64,000 bases of DNA, from contig DASXGW010000007.1 of assembly GCA_036488875.1 (NCBI GenBank), positions 124,001 to 188,000 on the forward strand, written 5' to 3'. The notes beneath the pieces were generated by a model. It was given only the letters and a program-made list of their open reading frames with translations. It ran no database searches and was not told the DNA's origin. A program made the position numbers and the translations under genes. The stretch is from Candidatus Baltobacteraceae bacterium. Lineage in GTDB: Bacteria > Vulcanimicrobiota > Vulcanimicrobiia > Vulcanimicrobiales > Vulcanimicrobiaceae. Shown here one piece after another: positions 1 through 8,881 of the stretch. How positions within the stretch are numbered: position 1 is the stretch's first letter; each line of letters starts with the position of its first letter.

Positions 1-661
1 GCTCGAACGCGTCGGCGGCGGTCTCGTCGTCGAGCTGCTGCACGACCGCGACGGCTTCGCGCGCGGACAGATCGCCGATGATTTCGGCGAGCTCCGACGG
101 ATGCAGGCGCGAGAGTTTACTCTCTTTGACGGCCAGCCGGACTTGGCTGGGATTTGGCTCGCGAATCGGCGAGACCGAATCCCACGCGATCATCGCGCGC
201 GGTACGCGTTTGTAGATTGCCGGCGTAAAGCGCTTGCCGAACGAACGAAGGCCAAGCCGCCGCAATAGTCCCGCGACGCCGACGTCGGCCGCAACGACGC
301 GCAGCCGGCCACCGGCATTGGCCACCTCGATATCGTTGATGCGCACGACCTTCCGGCCGTCGACGTCGACGATTTGCTTGTCGAGCAAGTCGGCGACCAG
401 GTAGAGCTCCTCGCCCTCGGGCGGTGCCGGATCTTTGGGCGCCATGGTGAGCGCAACCGTACCGTCGCGATCGACGTCGACAACGGTCTCGATCGGGGCA
501 AAGCGAGGCCCCTGCGCCGTCTTTACGACCAGGCCGTCGATATGTGGGAACGTGTCGTCGGGTTTTTTGACGAGAAAGTCGGTGACTTTACCGATGGGAA
601 GGTCGTTGATCGTCGCGCGGCGCCCGACCAACTCCGAAATGAAACCCTCAGTAAACGCCAT
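1..661 (-). CDS. MgtE-like protein with N-terminal PRC-barrel (3' end outside window)
   Basis: The leftward reading frame opens with ATG at 661 and runs off the window edge after 220 codons. The sequence GGAGG lies about ten bases upstream of the ATG and supports the start. Residues 1-75 look like a PRC-barrel domain (ELVGRRATINDLPIGKVTDF), with a second PRC-like stretch around 85-125. From about residue 185 the sequence AEIIGDLSAREAVAVV matches the helical N domain of MgtE magnesium transporters, which senses Mg2+ in the cytoplasm. Transmembrane and CBS parts, if present, lie beyond the edge. It could be a soluble PRC/MgtE_N/CBS protein instead of a complete channel; the window cannot decide this. 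Confidence 0.75.
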   Translation of the reverse strand, partial: MAFTEGFISELVGRRATINDLPIGKVTDFLVKKPDDTFPHIDGLVVKTAQGPRFAPIETVVDVDRDGTVALTMAPKDPAPPEGEELYLVADLLDKQIVDVDGRKVVRINDIEVANAGGRLRVVAADVGVAGLLRRLGLRSFGKRFTPAIYKRVPRAMIAWDSVSPIREPNPSQVRLAVKESKLSRLHPSELAEIIGDLSAREAVAVVQQLDDETAADAFE

Positions 662-1015
662 CTCACGCCTCCGTCGCAGCGAGCTTTGGCACCACGCACC
701 GTAGACCCGAAGGTCAGCCGCGTTAGGCATCGCCTTGTCTCGGCGGAGCCTGGTGTACCCACTTGGCGTCTCTCGACGTTTCGGGGCAGCGGCCTATGTA
801 TCGCGTGGACGCCTCACCTAGCGAGGTTGTCAGCTTTTAGTATACACCAAAGATCCAGCAGGGCCATCGCCGCCATCCTTGGCGGGCGGGCCCTAGCCGC
901 ACCCATTGTCATCCTGAGCGTAGCGTCCAAAAGGACGCGAAGTCGAAGGGCATGGTGGCGCGGCGTAAATCTTTCGGCGAAAGTATTAATCGCGGGTCAT
1001 CTATCCACTAAAAAC
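662..1015. other. Intergenic region with no gene seen
   Basis: This 354-base gap separates the MgtE-like start from the end of the flagellin gene. It contains one copy of the dispersed repeat at 908-952 and a short dyad (CTTTCG/CGAAAG) near 971-983 that could act in flagellin transcript termination, although no T-run follows it. The one open frame that crosses most of the gap on the plus strand (up to 1066) has atypical composition, lies opposite two real genes and is rejected as coding. Confidence 0.6.
908..952 (+). repeat. Dispersed repeat, copy 1
   Basis: The element begins GTCATCCTGAGCG and ends GCGAAGTCGAAGGGCA. Its centre is a perfect hairpin, GCGTCC (923-928) and GGACGC (933-938) around AAAA. 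Two related copies lie at 19296-19340 and 26849-26891 with conserved ends and different centres. Copy 1 is the only one outside a gene. Similar elements are common in metagenome-derived bacterial genomes and resemble REP sequences, but no transposase is linked to it here. Confidence 0.8.
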
Positions 1016-2461
1016 CTATCCTCCACCCGATATCGTCGCCGCCGGTGCACCTTGCGCGGCTCCTAATCCAGAGAACGAGTTCAAAAGAAGTGCGGTGAGC
1101 TGGGTCGCGCTCACTTCCGTTTGAGCTAGTACGCTGTTTCCGACGCCGACGAGGATTTGTTGTTTCGTGAAATCGGTGACCGTCGCTCCGATATTGGCAT
1201 CGCGGATGTTTGACGATGACGCGGTAAGATTGACGATCGTGACGTTGGCGTTGTCTGCATCCTGCTCCAACGCTACCGTCTGCGCACCGATCTGCGCACT
1301 GGCCGTAGTGATTTGCTCCAGAGCGTCATCGACTTTGAGTTCCCAGTAGCTCGCGTTGAGGTTGTTGCTGGAAACCACTCCGGATGTCTGCGTGTTCAGG
1401 GTACCCTCTTGTAGGGTCGTCAGCTGTTGCTGCGTGACGTCGATGCCTGAAATGTTGAGTGCGGTCGTGTTGATTTCCGGCAGACTGATGGAAACGGTCT
1501 GCCCTTCATCACCTCCATCGTTAACGGTGAGTGCGTTGCCTCCGGCCGCAGCCGTTTGCACTTCTTCGGTGAGAAATGCGACTTGAGCGCCGACGTCGGC
1601 GGCGGTGACGTTGCCGACTTTAATGTTCGGGAACAGCACGTTACCGCTGAATCCCGGTCCATATCCGGAGGGTGCGGGAACGCTTACGACTTGCGTTCCG
1701 GCATTCGTGTTGTATGCGAACGTATCCGAGAATATCGGCGTCGGCCCGAACGAGTTTCCTTGGACGCTGTACACGTCTTCTTTGATGAGCACTCCCGGAC
1801 CGATATCCGCTTGCGTGTCCGGATCGATCATATTGGTGCTGGCCGAAATGATCGAGAACACCGCGTACGCTGGTACGAATGCGGCACCGATGAGATTGAG
1901 CGGCGTCAAGAACGCTGACGGATGTCCCGTTCCGGTGCCGTCGACTAGCGTATTGGTTCCAACGGCGCCGGTAGCCGGGTTCGGCGCGGGCGGCGTTTCG
2001 GAGATCGCTATGCCTTGAAGCGGTGCGGCGTGCAGAGGCCCTTGCGTGAACTGGCCTGTGAACAACTTCAACCCATTGAAGTTGGTGTCCGACGAGATCT
2101 TGTTGATCTCGAGGAGCAGCTGATTGATTTCCGATTGGATGTTCTGGAGGTCGTTTTGCGAGTTGATGTCCGAGTTCGACTCAACGATTAACGAGCGGAC
2201 GCGCTGGAGGATGCTCGTGACGTTGCTGAGCGCACCTTCGGCGACGTTGAGGAGATTGTTCGCCGTTTGGACGTTGGTGACGGATTGCTGGAGGCCGGCT
2301 ACCTTGTTTTCGAGCGATGCACCGATCGCGTAGCCGCTGGGATCGTCGGAAGCAGAACGGACGCGAAGGCCGCTGGCCAACGCGTTCACATCCGTGGCTA
2401 ACCTATTTTGAGCGAGCGCCTCATTCTGCAGAATGAAGGACGCACTCCCCAGCACATCCAT
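1016..2461 (-). CDS. fliC: Flagellin
   Basis: This 481-residue protein is the filament subunit of the flagellum. The N-terminal D0/D1 coiled-coil region is clear (NRLATDVNALASGLRVRSAS followed by DDPSGYAIG). The matching C-terminal helix, near residues 430-470, contains TDFTKQQILVGVGNSVLAQ. The surface-exposed middle, about residues 140-350, is a large low-similarity insertion. GGAGGAAAC lies 14 bases upstream of the ATG, a long spacing. No other flagellar gene is in the window, so flagellin stands alone, divergent from the surface-fibre cluster. A sigma-28-like promoter lies upstream at 2501-2528. The fold assignment is secure. Confidence 0.93.
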   Translation of the reverse strand: MDVLGSASFILQNEALAQNRLATDVNALASGLRVRSASDDPSGYAIGASLENKVAGLQQSVTNVQTANNLLNVAEGALSNVTSILQRVRSLIVESNSDINSQNDLQNIQSEINQLLLEINKISSDTNFNGLKLFTGQFTQGPLHAAPLQGIAISETPPAPNPATGAVGTNTLVDGTGTGHPSAFLTPLNLIGAAFVPAYAVFSIISASTNMIDPDTQADIGPGVLIKEDVYSVQGNSFGPTPIFSDTFAYNTNAGTQVVSVPAPSGYGPGFSGNVLFPNIKVGNVTAADVGAQVAFLTEEVQTAAAGGNALTVNDGGDEGQTVSISLPEINTTALNISGIDVTQQQLTTLQEGTLNTQTSGVVSSNNLNASYWELKVDDALEQITTASAQIGAQTVALEQDADNANVTIVNLTASSSNIRDANIGATVTDFTKQQILVGVGNSVLAQTEVSATQLTALLLNSFSGLGAAQGAPAATISGGG

Positions 2462-2500
2462 GAAGAAGGTCGTTTCCTCCGTGAAACTTCCCTAGTCCGG

Positions 2501-2528
2501 GTATCGGCCGAACCGCTGGAAAAGTTTG
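2501..2528 (-). promoter_or_regulatory. Sigma-28 (FliA)-type promoter for flagellin
   Basis: Read leftward, CAAACTTT (2528-2521) and GCCGATAC (2508-2501) are 12 bases apart. The sigma-28 consensus is TAAAGTTT-N11-GCCGATAA, so the -10 box matches at 7 of 8 positions and the -35 box at 6 of 8, with a spacer one base longer than usual. Transcription would start near 2495, giving a leader of about 33 bases that contains the GGAGG site at 2476-2480. Confidence 0.6.
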
Positions 2529-2600
2529 GGGAAATCCTCACCTACTCCCGTTAAGCAGGCGGCCCCGAGCGTCGAATTCCCTTAAGGAAAGGGTTGGTGC

Positions 2601-5600
2601 TTGGTCGGCCAAACGCTCCGCGGAATTGGTCTCGGCTTACTTCTCCTCGGCGGCTTGGGGCTGATCGCCCCGAGCTTGCCGGCGCATGCCCAAATTCTGG
2701 CACCCTTGGCCGCCATCGGTCAGGCGGTCCAGCGGATCGCTCAGGTCGATCAGAGCGCGCCGGAGGAGTCGCCCACCCCCATCCCGAGTCCGACGCCTAC
2801 CCCGACCCTGGAATCGGTCCGCGGCGGACCGGTTCGCTTCAGCTTGGTCGGTGGCCTGACGGCGGGCACCCGGTACCAAAGCTCGACCACGGGGGGCGGC
2901 GGCGTGCTCTTCCCAGGCCCGAGCCCCTCTCCGTCGGCGACGCCGTTCGGTCTCCAAGGCGCGACGACCGACGCCGCGACCCAGTCGCTTTCGAATGCTT
3001 CGATGCTGGCCGAGGTCTCGCGCCGCACGGCTCTGAGCTCGACCGACGTCAAGGTTCCGCTCGGTTTGGGAAACAATGGGTCGCAGCTCGGCACCGTCCA
3101 AGCGCTCTACTCGACCCCCAAGTACTCGCTCGGCTACGGGGCGCAGCCGGTCAATCTCTTCGGCCAATTGCCGGCGGGCGGCACGCTGCGGGGCCCTTCC
3201 TTAATACTCCCGCTGGCATACGGCGACCAGACGTTCTACGAGGGCGCATCCACCGGCGCGGAGGGCGAGGTGCTCCGGCTCTTCGGCTATCGGCTGAGAG
3301 AAGAACGCGGAAACAGCTACTGGGAGGCCGGGGTTGCCAGCGGCGGCGGCCCGCTGACCGGAGAGGCGACGACGCTCCTTGGGGGCGCGGCGACGTCGTT
3401 CGGTCCGTTATCGGTCATTGGCGAAGCAGCCTGGCAGTCGCGAATCGATCCCGGACCCGACCAAGGTTCGCCCAAAGGCTACGCTGCGGCGTTCCGCGCC
3501 GATGACCAGCTGCCCGACAGCAGCATTTCCCTGTCGATCCGCCATATGCCCGACAGCTTCATTTCCTACGGCGTCGGCAGCGTCGAGCAAGACAACTACT
3601 TCGGCGCAAACTACCAGCTGACTGGACGAAGTTCGCAAGACCTTTTGGTCAACGCGAGCTGGGAGCAGTACGGCGATGCGGCTACGGGGGCTTCATTGCA
3701 GCGTCTCGGGCTGCTCAATTACAACGGACCGTGGATCTTGGGCAGCTACGGCGTCGGATTGCAGGCGCAAGAGCTTACATCGACGACGGCGGCGCCGCAA
3801 TCCGTCGTCGGTGCGCTCCTGCAGAACTCGACGTCCAATCGCTTCATTACGCTCTTCACCTCGATGCAGTTTTTGCGGAATACCGCGGCCGATATCGGCG
3901 TCACCGCTTCGAGCGGCGTAAGCTTCGAACTCGAGCGTCAGCTCGGGTCCTTCAATGCCGGTTTCGGCGGCCAGTTCTTGCGCCAGACGAGCACGGCCGC
4001 TCCGCCGTCGCTGCAGGCGCTGGAATCGCTGAACATCTCGCGTCAATTCGGCAAAATGTCGCTAGGCATCGGCGATGCGTTCGCGCACACGATTAGCGGC
4101 GGTACCCCCGGAAGCGACGCACTTTCGCAGACGCCCAACATCACGGTAGGACGGCAGATATCGCCGGCGTTGTCCGTTTCCGTCAACTTCGGTATTCAGA
4201 CGCTCAAAGACAGGCTCAATCCGTCGGCCGACGGACGTTCGCGCGTTTTCGGAGTGCAGATCAACTCGCCGTTCGCGTTCGGCAACGGTATCGTAAGCGG
4301 TCGCACCGATCCGCGTTTGCCGGCAACGATTATCGGGCGCGTGCAAACCGACTTGACGACGCTCAATCCCTCGCTAGCGGGCTTCGCGACGTCGGGCAGC
4401 ACGAGCGGCGGTGTCGGCAATATTATCGTAACGCTCGACGATCGCTACGTGCAGCGCACCGATCTCACCGGCGGCTTTGAGTTCTCGTTCATTGCGCCCG
4501 GACAGCATCAGCTGCGCGTCGAGACCTCATCGGTTCCGCGTGGATTCACCGTCGACTCGCCGGTGCAGACCCTGAACTTGCAGGGCGGTCAGACCGCGCA
4601 AGTGCTCTTCCAACTCGGAAACTACGGCGGCATTCTGGGTCACGTTTACGGCCTCGATCCGGGGGGCAGCGAAGTGCCGCTCTCCAACGTCATGCTGCGC
4701 GTCGATCAAGGGGCGTACTCCCAGACCGACACGACCGGCGCGTACGGCTTCGGCCATCTCGGCGCGGGAACGCACGAGGTCACGATCGTCGCAAGCACGG
4801 TTCCCGCGTTCGTCACGTTCGATACCGCCGCAGAGAAACGCACGGTGGGCGTGCAGAACGGTCAATACACGACCGCGGACTTCCACGCCGAACCGCTCGG
4901 CTCGATCTCCGGTAAGATCGTCTATTCCTCCGACATGCAGCCGCTGGAAGGCGGCGTTCTCAACGCCTACGTCGTTGCCGAGCCCGGCGAGCACGCGGCC
5001 ATCGACGAGGACGACGGAACCTTCGTCATCGACAACCTGCCGCCGGGGCAGTACACCGTTTCGGTCGACCCCGAGACGCTGGACACCGGGCTGGGTTCGC
5101 AGCCGGAGTCGATCGCCGTCGAGCTCAGCCCGCGCGAACACTACCAGGGCGTGGTCTTTTCGGTCGGGCGATTCGAAAAGAAGGTCGTCTTCTCGTTCCT
5201 TGGCAGCGGCGCGAAGGCGCCGAGCCTGGCCGGGCAGACGCTGCGGCTGAGCGAGAGCCGCTTGCCGCCCTACGGTACGGCCGACGTCATCGTTCCGGCC
5301 GGGGAGGCCGCCAAGGGCGTTTCGGTGACGGTGTTCGGTCGAACGAGGTCGCTGAAGTACGACAAGCGGGTCAATGGGTGGACGGGCCAAGTCGACGTGC
5401 CGCAAGGCCAAGCGGCGGGGCAGTATTCCGTGACGGCCGCGGTGGAGGAGGGGAGCGCTCCGGCACCCGCCACGCTCACCGTGGATCCGAAGATGCCGAT
5501 CGCCATCGTCCAGCTCAGCCCCCCTACCGCGGCGCAGGGCGACTACGTCCGGGTCCGGGCCCGCTTCCTCGTGGACGCAAAGCAAGGCGACAAGATCCAG

Positions 5601-5738
5601 TGGGAGGACGGTCAGACGACTATCTTAGGCAAGCCGCTGAGCGGGCGCGTCTTTACATTTACCAAGGTCCTTTCTTTACGCCCCCTACACGGTGTCTTAT
5701 TAACCGCGGCAGGCAGGCTACCGATAGAACTCTTGTAA
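2601..5738 (+). CDS. Large exported beta-rich protein, candidate usher-like outer-membrane platform
   Basis: The 1045-residue product starts at TTG 2601, eight bases after AAGGAAAGG. A signal peptide (GLGLLLLGGLGLIAPSLPAHA) is followed by a Pro/Thr-rich linker (SPTPIPSPTPTPT, about residues 56-70). Residues 75-590 alternate polar and hydrophobic residues in a way typical of an outer-membrane barrel. Three carboxypeptidase-regulatory-like sandwiches follow at about 605-670 (IIVTLDDRYVQRTDLTGGFE), 674-765 and 769-855, then Ig-like strands to the C-terminus. CS1/CFA-type and archaic ushers combine a barrel with small sandwich domains, and the neighbours here are a chaperone candidate and subunit-like proteins, so an usher role is inferred. 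I do not recognise a PapC/FimD family motif. Confidence 0.6.
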   Translation: MVGQTLRGIGLGLLLLGGLGLIAPSLPAHAQILAPLAAIGQAVQRIAQVDQSAPEESPTPIPSPTPTPTLESVRGGPVRFSLVGGLTAGTRYQSSTTGGGGVLFPGPSPSPSATPFGLQGATTDAATQSLSNASMLAEVSRRTALSSTDVKVPLGLGNNGSQLGTVQALYSTPKYSLGYGAQPVNLFGQLPAGGTLRGPSLILPLAYGDQTFYEGASTGAEGEVLRLFGYRLREERGNSYWEAGVASGGGPLTGEATTLLGGAATSFGPLSVIGEAAWQSRIDPGPDQGSPKGYAAAFRADDQLPDSSISLSIRHMPDSFISYGVGSVEQDNYFGANYQLTGRSSQDLLVNASWEQYGDAATGASLQRLGLLNYNGPWILGSYGVGLQAQELTSTTAAPQSVVGALLQNSTSNRFITLFTSMQFLRNTAADIGVTASSGVSFELERQLGSFNAGFGGQFLRQTSTAAPPSLQALESLNISRQFGKMSLGIGDAFAHTISGGTPGSDALSQTPNITVGRQISPALSVSVNFGIQTLKDRLNPSADGRSRVFGVQINSPFAFGNGIVSGRTDPRLPATIIGRVQTDLTTLNPSLAGFATSGSTSGGVGNIIVTLDDRYVQRTDLTGGFEFSFIAPGQHQLRVETSSVPRGFTVDSPVQTLNLQGGQTAQVLFQLGNYGGILGHVYGLDPGGSEVPLSNVMLRVDQGAYSQTDTTGAYGFGHLGAGTHEVTIVASTVPAFVTFDTAAEKRTVGVQNGQYTTADFHAEPLGSISGKIVYSSDMQPLEGGVLNAYVVAEPGEHAAIDEDDGTFVIDNLPPGQYTVSVDPETLDTGLGSQPESIAVELSPREHYQGVVFSVGRFEKKVVFSFLGSGAKAPSLAGQTLRLSESRLPPYGTADVIVPAGEAAKGVSVTVFGRTRSLKYDKRVNGWTGQVDVPQGQAAGQYSVTAAVEEGSAPAPATLTVDPKMPIAIVQLSPPTAAQGDYVRVRARFLVDAKQGDKIQWEDGQTTILGKPLSGRVFTFTKVLSLRPLHGVLLTAAGRLPIELL

Positions 5739-5762
5739 ACTCGCTTTCCCACTTAGCCAAGG

Positions 5763-6524
5763 ATGGCGTCTTCGCGCATGGTGAAAAGGAAAATGAACGG
5801 AAAACGACTTCTTATTCTGGCGGCTTTTGGAGCACTGGCAACTGTTGCTATGCCCTCCGCCTTCGCCTCGACGGTAACCAACACGATCACCGTCAAGTGG
5901 AACACCCAAGCGATCTCTACGTTGCTGGTGACCACGAACTACAGTGCTACCGGAGCTCAACAGCTCACCGCGCCGGCAATCATCACGAATGCCAACGGTG
6001 GAACCGGAGCGTGCACCGCGGCCGGTGCCGGCTCCGAAGTCCTACAGGTTGCGAACTTCGGCGCCGTTACGCCGGACGGAACCACGAACTACACCGACTG
6101 TCTCTATAAGAACGGTGCCAACGCCTTCGTCGCGTCGTCGGACTCCAGCGGCTATGCGTTAGCCGTTGCCGGTACGACCCCGGCTTCGGGCGTTGCCAAC
6201 CCGTACAAGCTGTGTCTGCTTCCCAATCCGGCGGCCGGCTGGACCGCGCCGGCGGCCGGCGGCGCCGTTGCAGTCGCACAGACGGTTCGCGTCGCTGCTC
6301 CGGCAGTCACGAACGCAACGGCTTGCAACGCCGTCGAATCCAACAAAGGCATCGACCTGGCGAACCTCGGCGGAACCGGCGGTACGATCCAACCTGCTAC
6401 TTCGGGCGCAAATGCGACCACGTCCGGTGCCAACTACGGTGGCGACATCCTGTTGGGAATCCCGGCGCTCGCGTCGTCCGGTGCGCAGGCTGTAACGGTT
6501 ACGTACACGCTGACGCTCAACTGA
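5763..6524 (+). CDS. Small exported subunit-like protein A (pilin-like)
   Basis: The product has up to 253 residues. In-frame ATG codons at 5763, 5778 and 5793 are all possible; the last gives the cleanest signal peptide (MNGKRLLILAAFGALATVAM) but its AAGGA is only two bases away. After cleavage comes TNTITVKWNTQA, which is nearly repeated in the protein encoded at 7464-8183 (TAPITVKWSTQA). The body is rich in Ala, Gly, Thr and Asn, with a few Cys residues, and the protein ends in the amphipathic strand VTVTYTLTLN. It lies 24 bases after the usher-like gene and before a chaperone candidate, as a major subunit would. Similarity to spore-coat-U/Csu pilins is structural inference only. Confidence 0.6.
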   Translation: MASSRMVKRKMNGKRLLILAAFGALATVAMPSAFASTVTNTITVKWNTQAISTLLVTTNYSATGAQQLTAPAIITNANGGTGACTAAGAGSEVLQVANFGAVTPDGTTNYTDCLYKNGANAFVASSDSSGYALAVAGTTPASGVANPYKLCLLPNPAAGWTAPAAGGAVAVAQTVRVAAPAVTNATACNAVESNKGIDLANLGGTGGTIQPATSGANATTSGANYGGDILLGIPALASSGAQAVTVTYTLTLN

Positions 6525-6537
6525 GGTTGGCGATCAT

Positions 6538-6560
6538 CCCCGCACCGCTTCGCCGCGGGG
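6538..6560 (+). terminator. GC hairpin after the subunit A gene
   Basis: CCCCGC (6538-6543) and GCGGGG (6555-6560) form a 6-bp stem with an 11-base loop, 13 bases after the stop codon of the subunit gene. Only a short TTT follows, so it may attenuate transcription or protect the 3' end of the upstream message more than end it. Such a hairpin would raise subunit A over the chaperone candidate downstream. Confidence 0.4.
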
Positions 6561-6594
6561 CGGTTTGAAAGGCTCCGCGGCGAAGAGGCACGGC

Positions 6595-7392
6595 ATGATG
6601 CAAACGAGACGAGGCATTCTTGCCGTCATCGGATTGGCGTTGCTTCTAGGGGCGCCGCGTCCGGCAAATACTGCCGGACTCGGATTGGAAGTGACGCCGG
6701 GTAAGCTCGAGATCTCGGTCCCCAGTGGGGCCACCTACAACATCCCAATCACGGTTCACAACTCGAGTTTTAGTCCGGTGCACGTGCAGGCGTCGATGGT
6801 CGACTTCAACGTCGGAATCGACGGAGCGTATCAGTTCCAGAAGGTGGGAACGCGCTCGAACTCGCTGATGAAGTACGCTGCGATCCGTCCGCGCGAATTC
6901 GACGTCGGACCGGGTGAATCGCAGCAAGTACAGCTCACGGTGCAGTTGCCTCAAGCTCCTAACCTTGCCGGCGAATATGCGGGAATCGTCTTCTTTCAGA
7001 CTCGTCCGCCGCGTGCTAAAGGCTTGGCTCTCGCGTTCTCGGTTCGCGTCGCTTCGAAAATCTACGAAACGATTCCGGGAACGGTCAAGCTCGACGGCGC
7101 GATCGCCAAGATGACGGCGGCAGCGAGTCCGAGAGGCGAGACGTATCGCGTCGTCTTTAAGAATAACGGCAACACGCATCTGTACCTGCGGGGACAGTTG
7201 ACGGTGCAAAAGGGAGGCGCGGTCGTCGATCAGCTGCCGATCGCAACCGGCGAGTTAGTCGAGCGCGGCGGCGAGCGGCTGCTGGAGGCCGTCGGGAAAC
7301 GTTTGGATCCGGGATCGTATCAAGCGATTGCGACGATCGATTACGGCGGCAAAACGGAAACCGGCGGAGAGATTGCGTTCGACGTCCGTTAG
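6595..7392 (+). CDS. Periplasmic Ig-like protein, pilus-chaperone candidate
   Basis: From ATG 6595, with GAAGAGG seven bases upstream, the product has 265 residues. The signal peptide is RRGILAVIGLALLLGAPRP with cleavage near ANTAG. The mature N-terminus (LEVTPGKLEISVPSGATYNI) followed by PITVHNSS resembles the first Ig domain of pilus-assembly chaperones and of DUF916-like surface proteins. The middle strand FDVGPGESQQVQLTVQLP and a second sandwich from about residue 170 (YRVVFKNNGNTHLYLRGQLT) complete a two-domain architecture. The length fits periplasmic chaperones (about 230-260). Its position between subunit-like genes supports the role. The conserved Arg/Lys pair of classical FGS/FGL chaperones is not obvious. 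Confidence 0.6.
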   Translation: MMQTRRGILAVIGLALLLGAPRPANTAGLGLEVTPGKLEISVPSGATYNIPITVHNSSFSPVHVQASMVDFNVGIDGAYQFQKVGTRSNSLMKYAAIRPREFDVGPGESQQVQLTVQLPQAPNLAGEYAGIVFFQTRPPRAKGLALAFSVRVASKIYETIPGTVKLDGAIAKMTAAASPRGETYRVVFKNNGNTHLYLRGQLTVQKGGAVVDQLPIATGELVERGGERLLEAVGKRLDPGSYQAIATIDYGGKTETGGEIAFDVR

Positions 7393-7463
7393 GGCGGACG
7401 ACTAACGCAAAACGGAAGTGCATGATAGGGAGGTAACCGTACCGGAACGCCCTCCGGACGGTC

Positions 7464-8183
7464 TTGGGAGTGTTGAACGGACGCAAAACTTACGACGGGA
7501 AAAGCTGGATGCTGGTGGGAGCGCTCTTTGCGCTGGCACTAGCGTTAACGGCAAACCCGAACGCGCTCGCCGCCAATCCCACCGCCCCAATTACGGTCAA
7601 GTGGAGCACGCAGGCGCTGGTCAGCATCAAGCTCTTCGTGAACTACGCAACGGGCTACGGTCAGATTCCGGCCACGATCGGCGCGCAGCCGGCGCCCACA
7701 CACGGACCCGATGCTAACTGTCCCAATGGAACGCCGAGTGCCACCTGCTCGGTCGACTTCGGTAACGTCGTGACCGGCAAAAACTATGTCTATAGGTACG
7801 CAGTGCACCTCAACGTGGTCAGCACGTCGGCAACCGGTGTAAACGTTTACGGCGAGGGTGCCGCGGATTTCACGAACACCAGCGGCGGAACGATTCCGAT
7901 TTCGTCTGCAGTGTACTGGCTGAACTCGACGAGTGGGTCGCCGGCCGACGCGAACACCGGCTTTTCGGCAGCGACGCCGTTCCTGCTTTCGAGCGGCATG
8001 GTAACCGGCGGCGGGAGCCCGAACACCGTGCCGTCCATTGCGTACACCACGTATCCCGCGCCGATTTCGTCGAGCAACGTGCTAGACTCCGATTTCTACT
8101 ACGACTATCAACTGAAGGTGCCGTTTACGGCCACCTCGGGTCTATACTACGTTTGGATAGTCTACACGGTGTTAGCGAAATGA
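7464..8183 (+). CDS. Small exported subunit-like protein B, paralogue of subunit A
   Basis: The product has up to 239 residues. Possible starts are TTG 7464, TTG 7473 and ATG 7509; all include the hydrophobic segment LVGALFALALALTANPNALA ending in Ala-Ala. The mature start TAPITVKWSTQALVSIKLF repeats the ITVKW(N/S)TQA motif of the protein encoded at 5763-6524. CSVDFGNVVTGKNYVYRYAV recalls the FGxV strand of spore-coat-U-like pilins, although the similarity is weak. The final strand LYYVWIVYTVLAK matches the ends of its neighbours. Its stop overlaps the next gene's ATG (ATGA at 8180), so the two are translationally coupled. Confidence 0.6.
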   Translation: MGVLNGRKTYDGKSWMLVGALFALALALTANPNALAANPTAPITVKWSTQALVSIKLFVNYATGYGQIPATIGAQPAPTHGPDANCPNGTPSATCSVDFGNVVTGKNYVYRYAVHLNVVSTSATGVNVYGEGAADFTNTSGGTIPISSAVYWLNSTSGSPADANTGFSAATPFLLSSGMVTGGGSPNTVPSIAYTTYPAPISSSNVLDSDFYYDYQLKVPFTATSGLYYVWIVYTVLAK

Positions 8184-8881
8184 TACGGCTGCGAGCGGCG
8201 TTTATAACGTTTGGTTTTTTAGCGCTGATTCCCATCATCGTAAGCGCCGCGTTTCAAACGCAGCGGGCGCAAATCGAAATAACCATCACGATCAACGTAA
8301 CGCCGAATCCGCTCGGCTACGCGACGCCGGGTGCGGCGAGCGATACGTCGGGTCGCGTCATCGCGGCGAAGTTAAGGCTGAATCGCAGCGAGGCGGCGTC
8401 CGAATTTCACGCCGAAAGCCTGAGCTTTGCGAGTAACGTCGTCGCTCAGAATCAAGGCGCCGTCAAGGTGGAGGCGTCGGTTTCTCCAAATCCGTTGGGA
8501 ACGCTGCTCTACAGTAATCAAACCGGCGTCATCATCAGTCAAGAGGCCGGCACGACCGTGGTGTATCCATGTGAATACACGGTCACGGCTTCGACCACGC
8601 AAGCCGCATGGACGCTCGACCACGGCTTATTCACGAATTTCATTCTCGGCGGCGGCAGCGCGTCGTTTGCAGGCGGCAACGTTGCCAATAACACCCATCT
8701 CGCGACCCCGAGGCCGACCGCTACGCCGTTCGTCGTGTACTCTGACGACGGCGGTACGTGGACCGCTGCCGCGACGGGAGCGCACGCCGAAACGTTCTGC
8801 GTCGATCTCACCGTTACGATTCCCATTGCGACGTCCGGAGGAACGTATAGCTCGAATGCAGTCTATACGTTGTTCTACTAA
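8180..8881 (+). CDS. Small exported protein C, probable minor subunit
   Basis: ATG 8180 overlaps the stop of the preceding gene by four bases and is preferred over the upstream GTG/TTG possibilities. The 233-residue product has a hydrophobic N-terminus (LRAAFITFGFLALIPIIVSA) that may be a signal peptide or an anchor, then a Thr/Ile-rich strand (QIEITITINVTPNPLGYATP). The Pro-rich segment TPRPTATPF sits near residue 175. The last residues, TYSSNAVYTLFY, form an amphipathic strand ending in aromatics. I find no known family. Its stop TAA shares one base with the start of the next gene. Confidence 0.55.
   Translation: MIRLRAAFITFGFLALIPIIVSAAFQTQRAQIEITITINVTPNPLGYATPGAASDTSGRVIAAKLRLNRSEAASEFHAESLSFASNVVAQNQGAVKVEASVSPNPLGTLLYSNQTGVIISQEAGTTVVYPCEYTVTASTTQAAWTLDHGLFTNFILGGGSASFAGGNVANNTHLATPRPTATPFVVYSDDGGTWTAAATGAHAETFCVDLTVTIPIATSGGTYSSNAVYTLFY

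Noticed and set aside
374-1066. Rightward open frame across the first intergenic region
   Set aside because: It lies opposite the MgtE-like gene and the end of flagellin, includes the dispersed repeat, and its translation is Arg-rich with no recognisable features.
5640-5738. Possible frameshift at the end of the usher-like gene
   Set aside because: An alternative frame ends in APYTVSY, but the annotated frame continues smoothly as a strand pair (GVLLTAAGRLPIELL) and reaches the stop shortly before the next gene, so no shift is needed.
7429-7463. GGGAGG and CCTCC before the subunit B gene as a translation switch
   Set aside because: The pairing is only five bases over a long loop and the strong ribosome-like site has no start codon at the right distance, so a regulatory claim is not justified.
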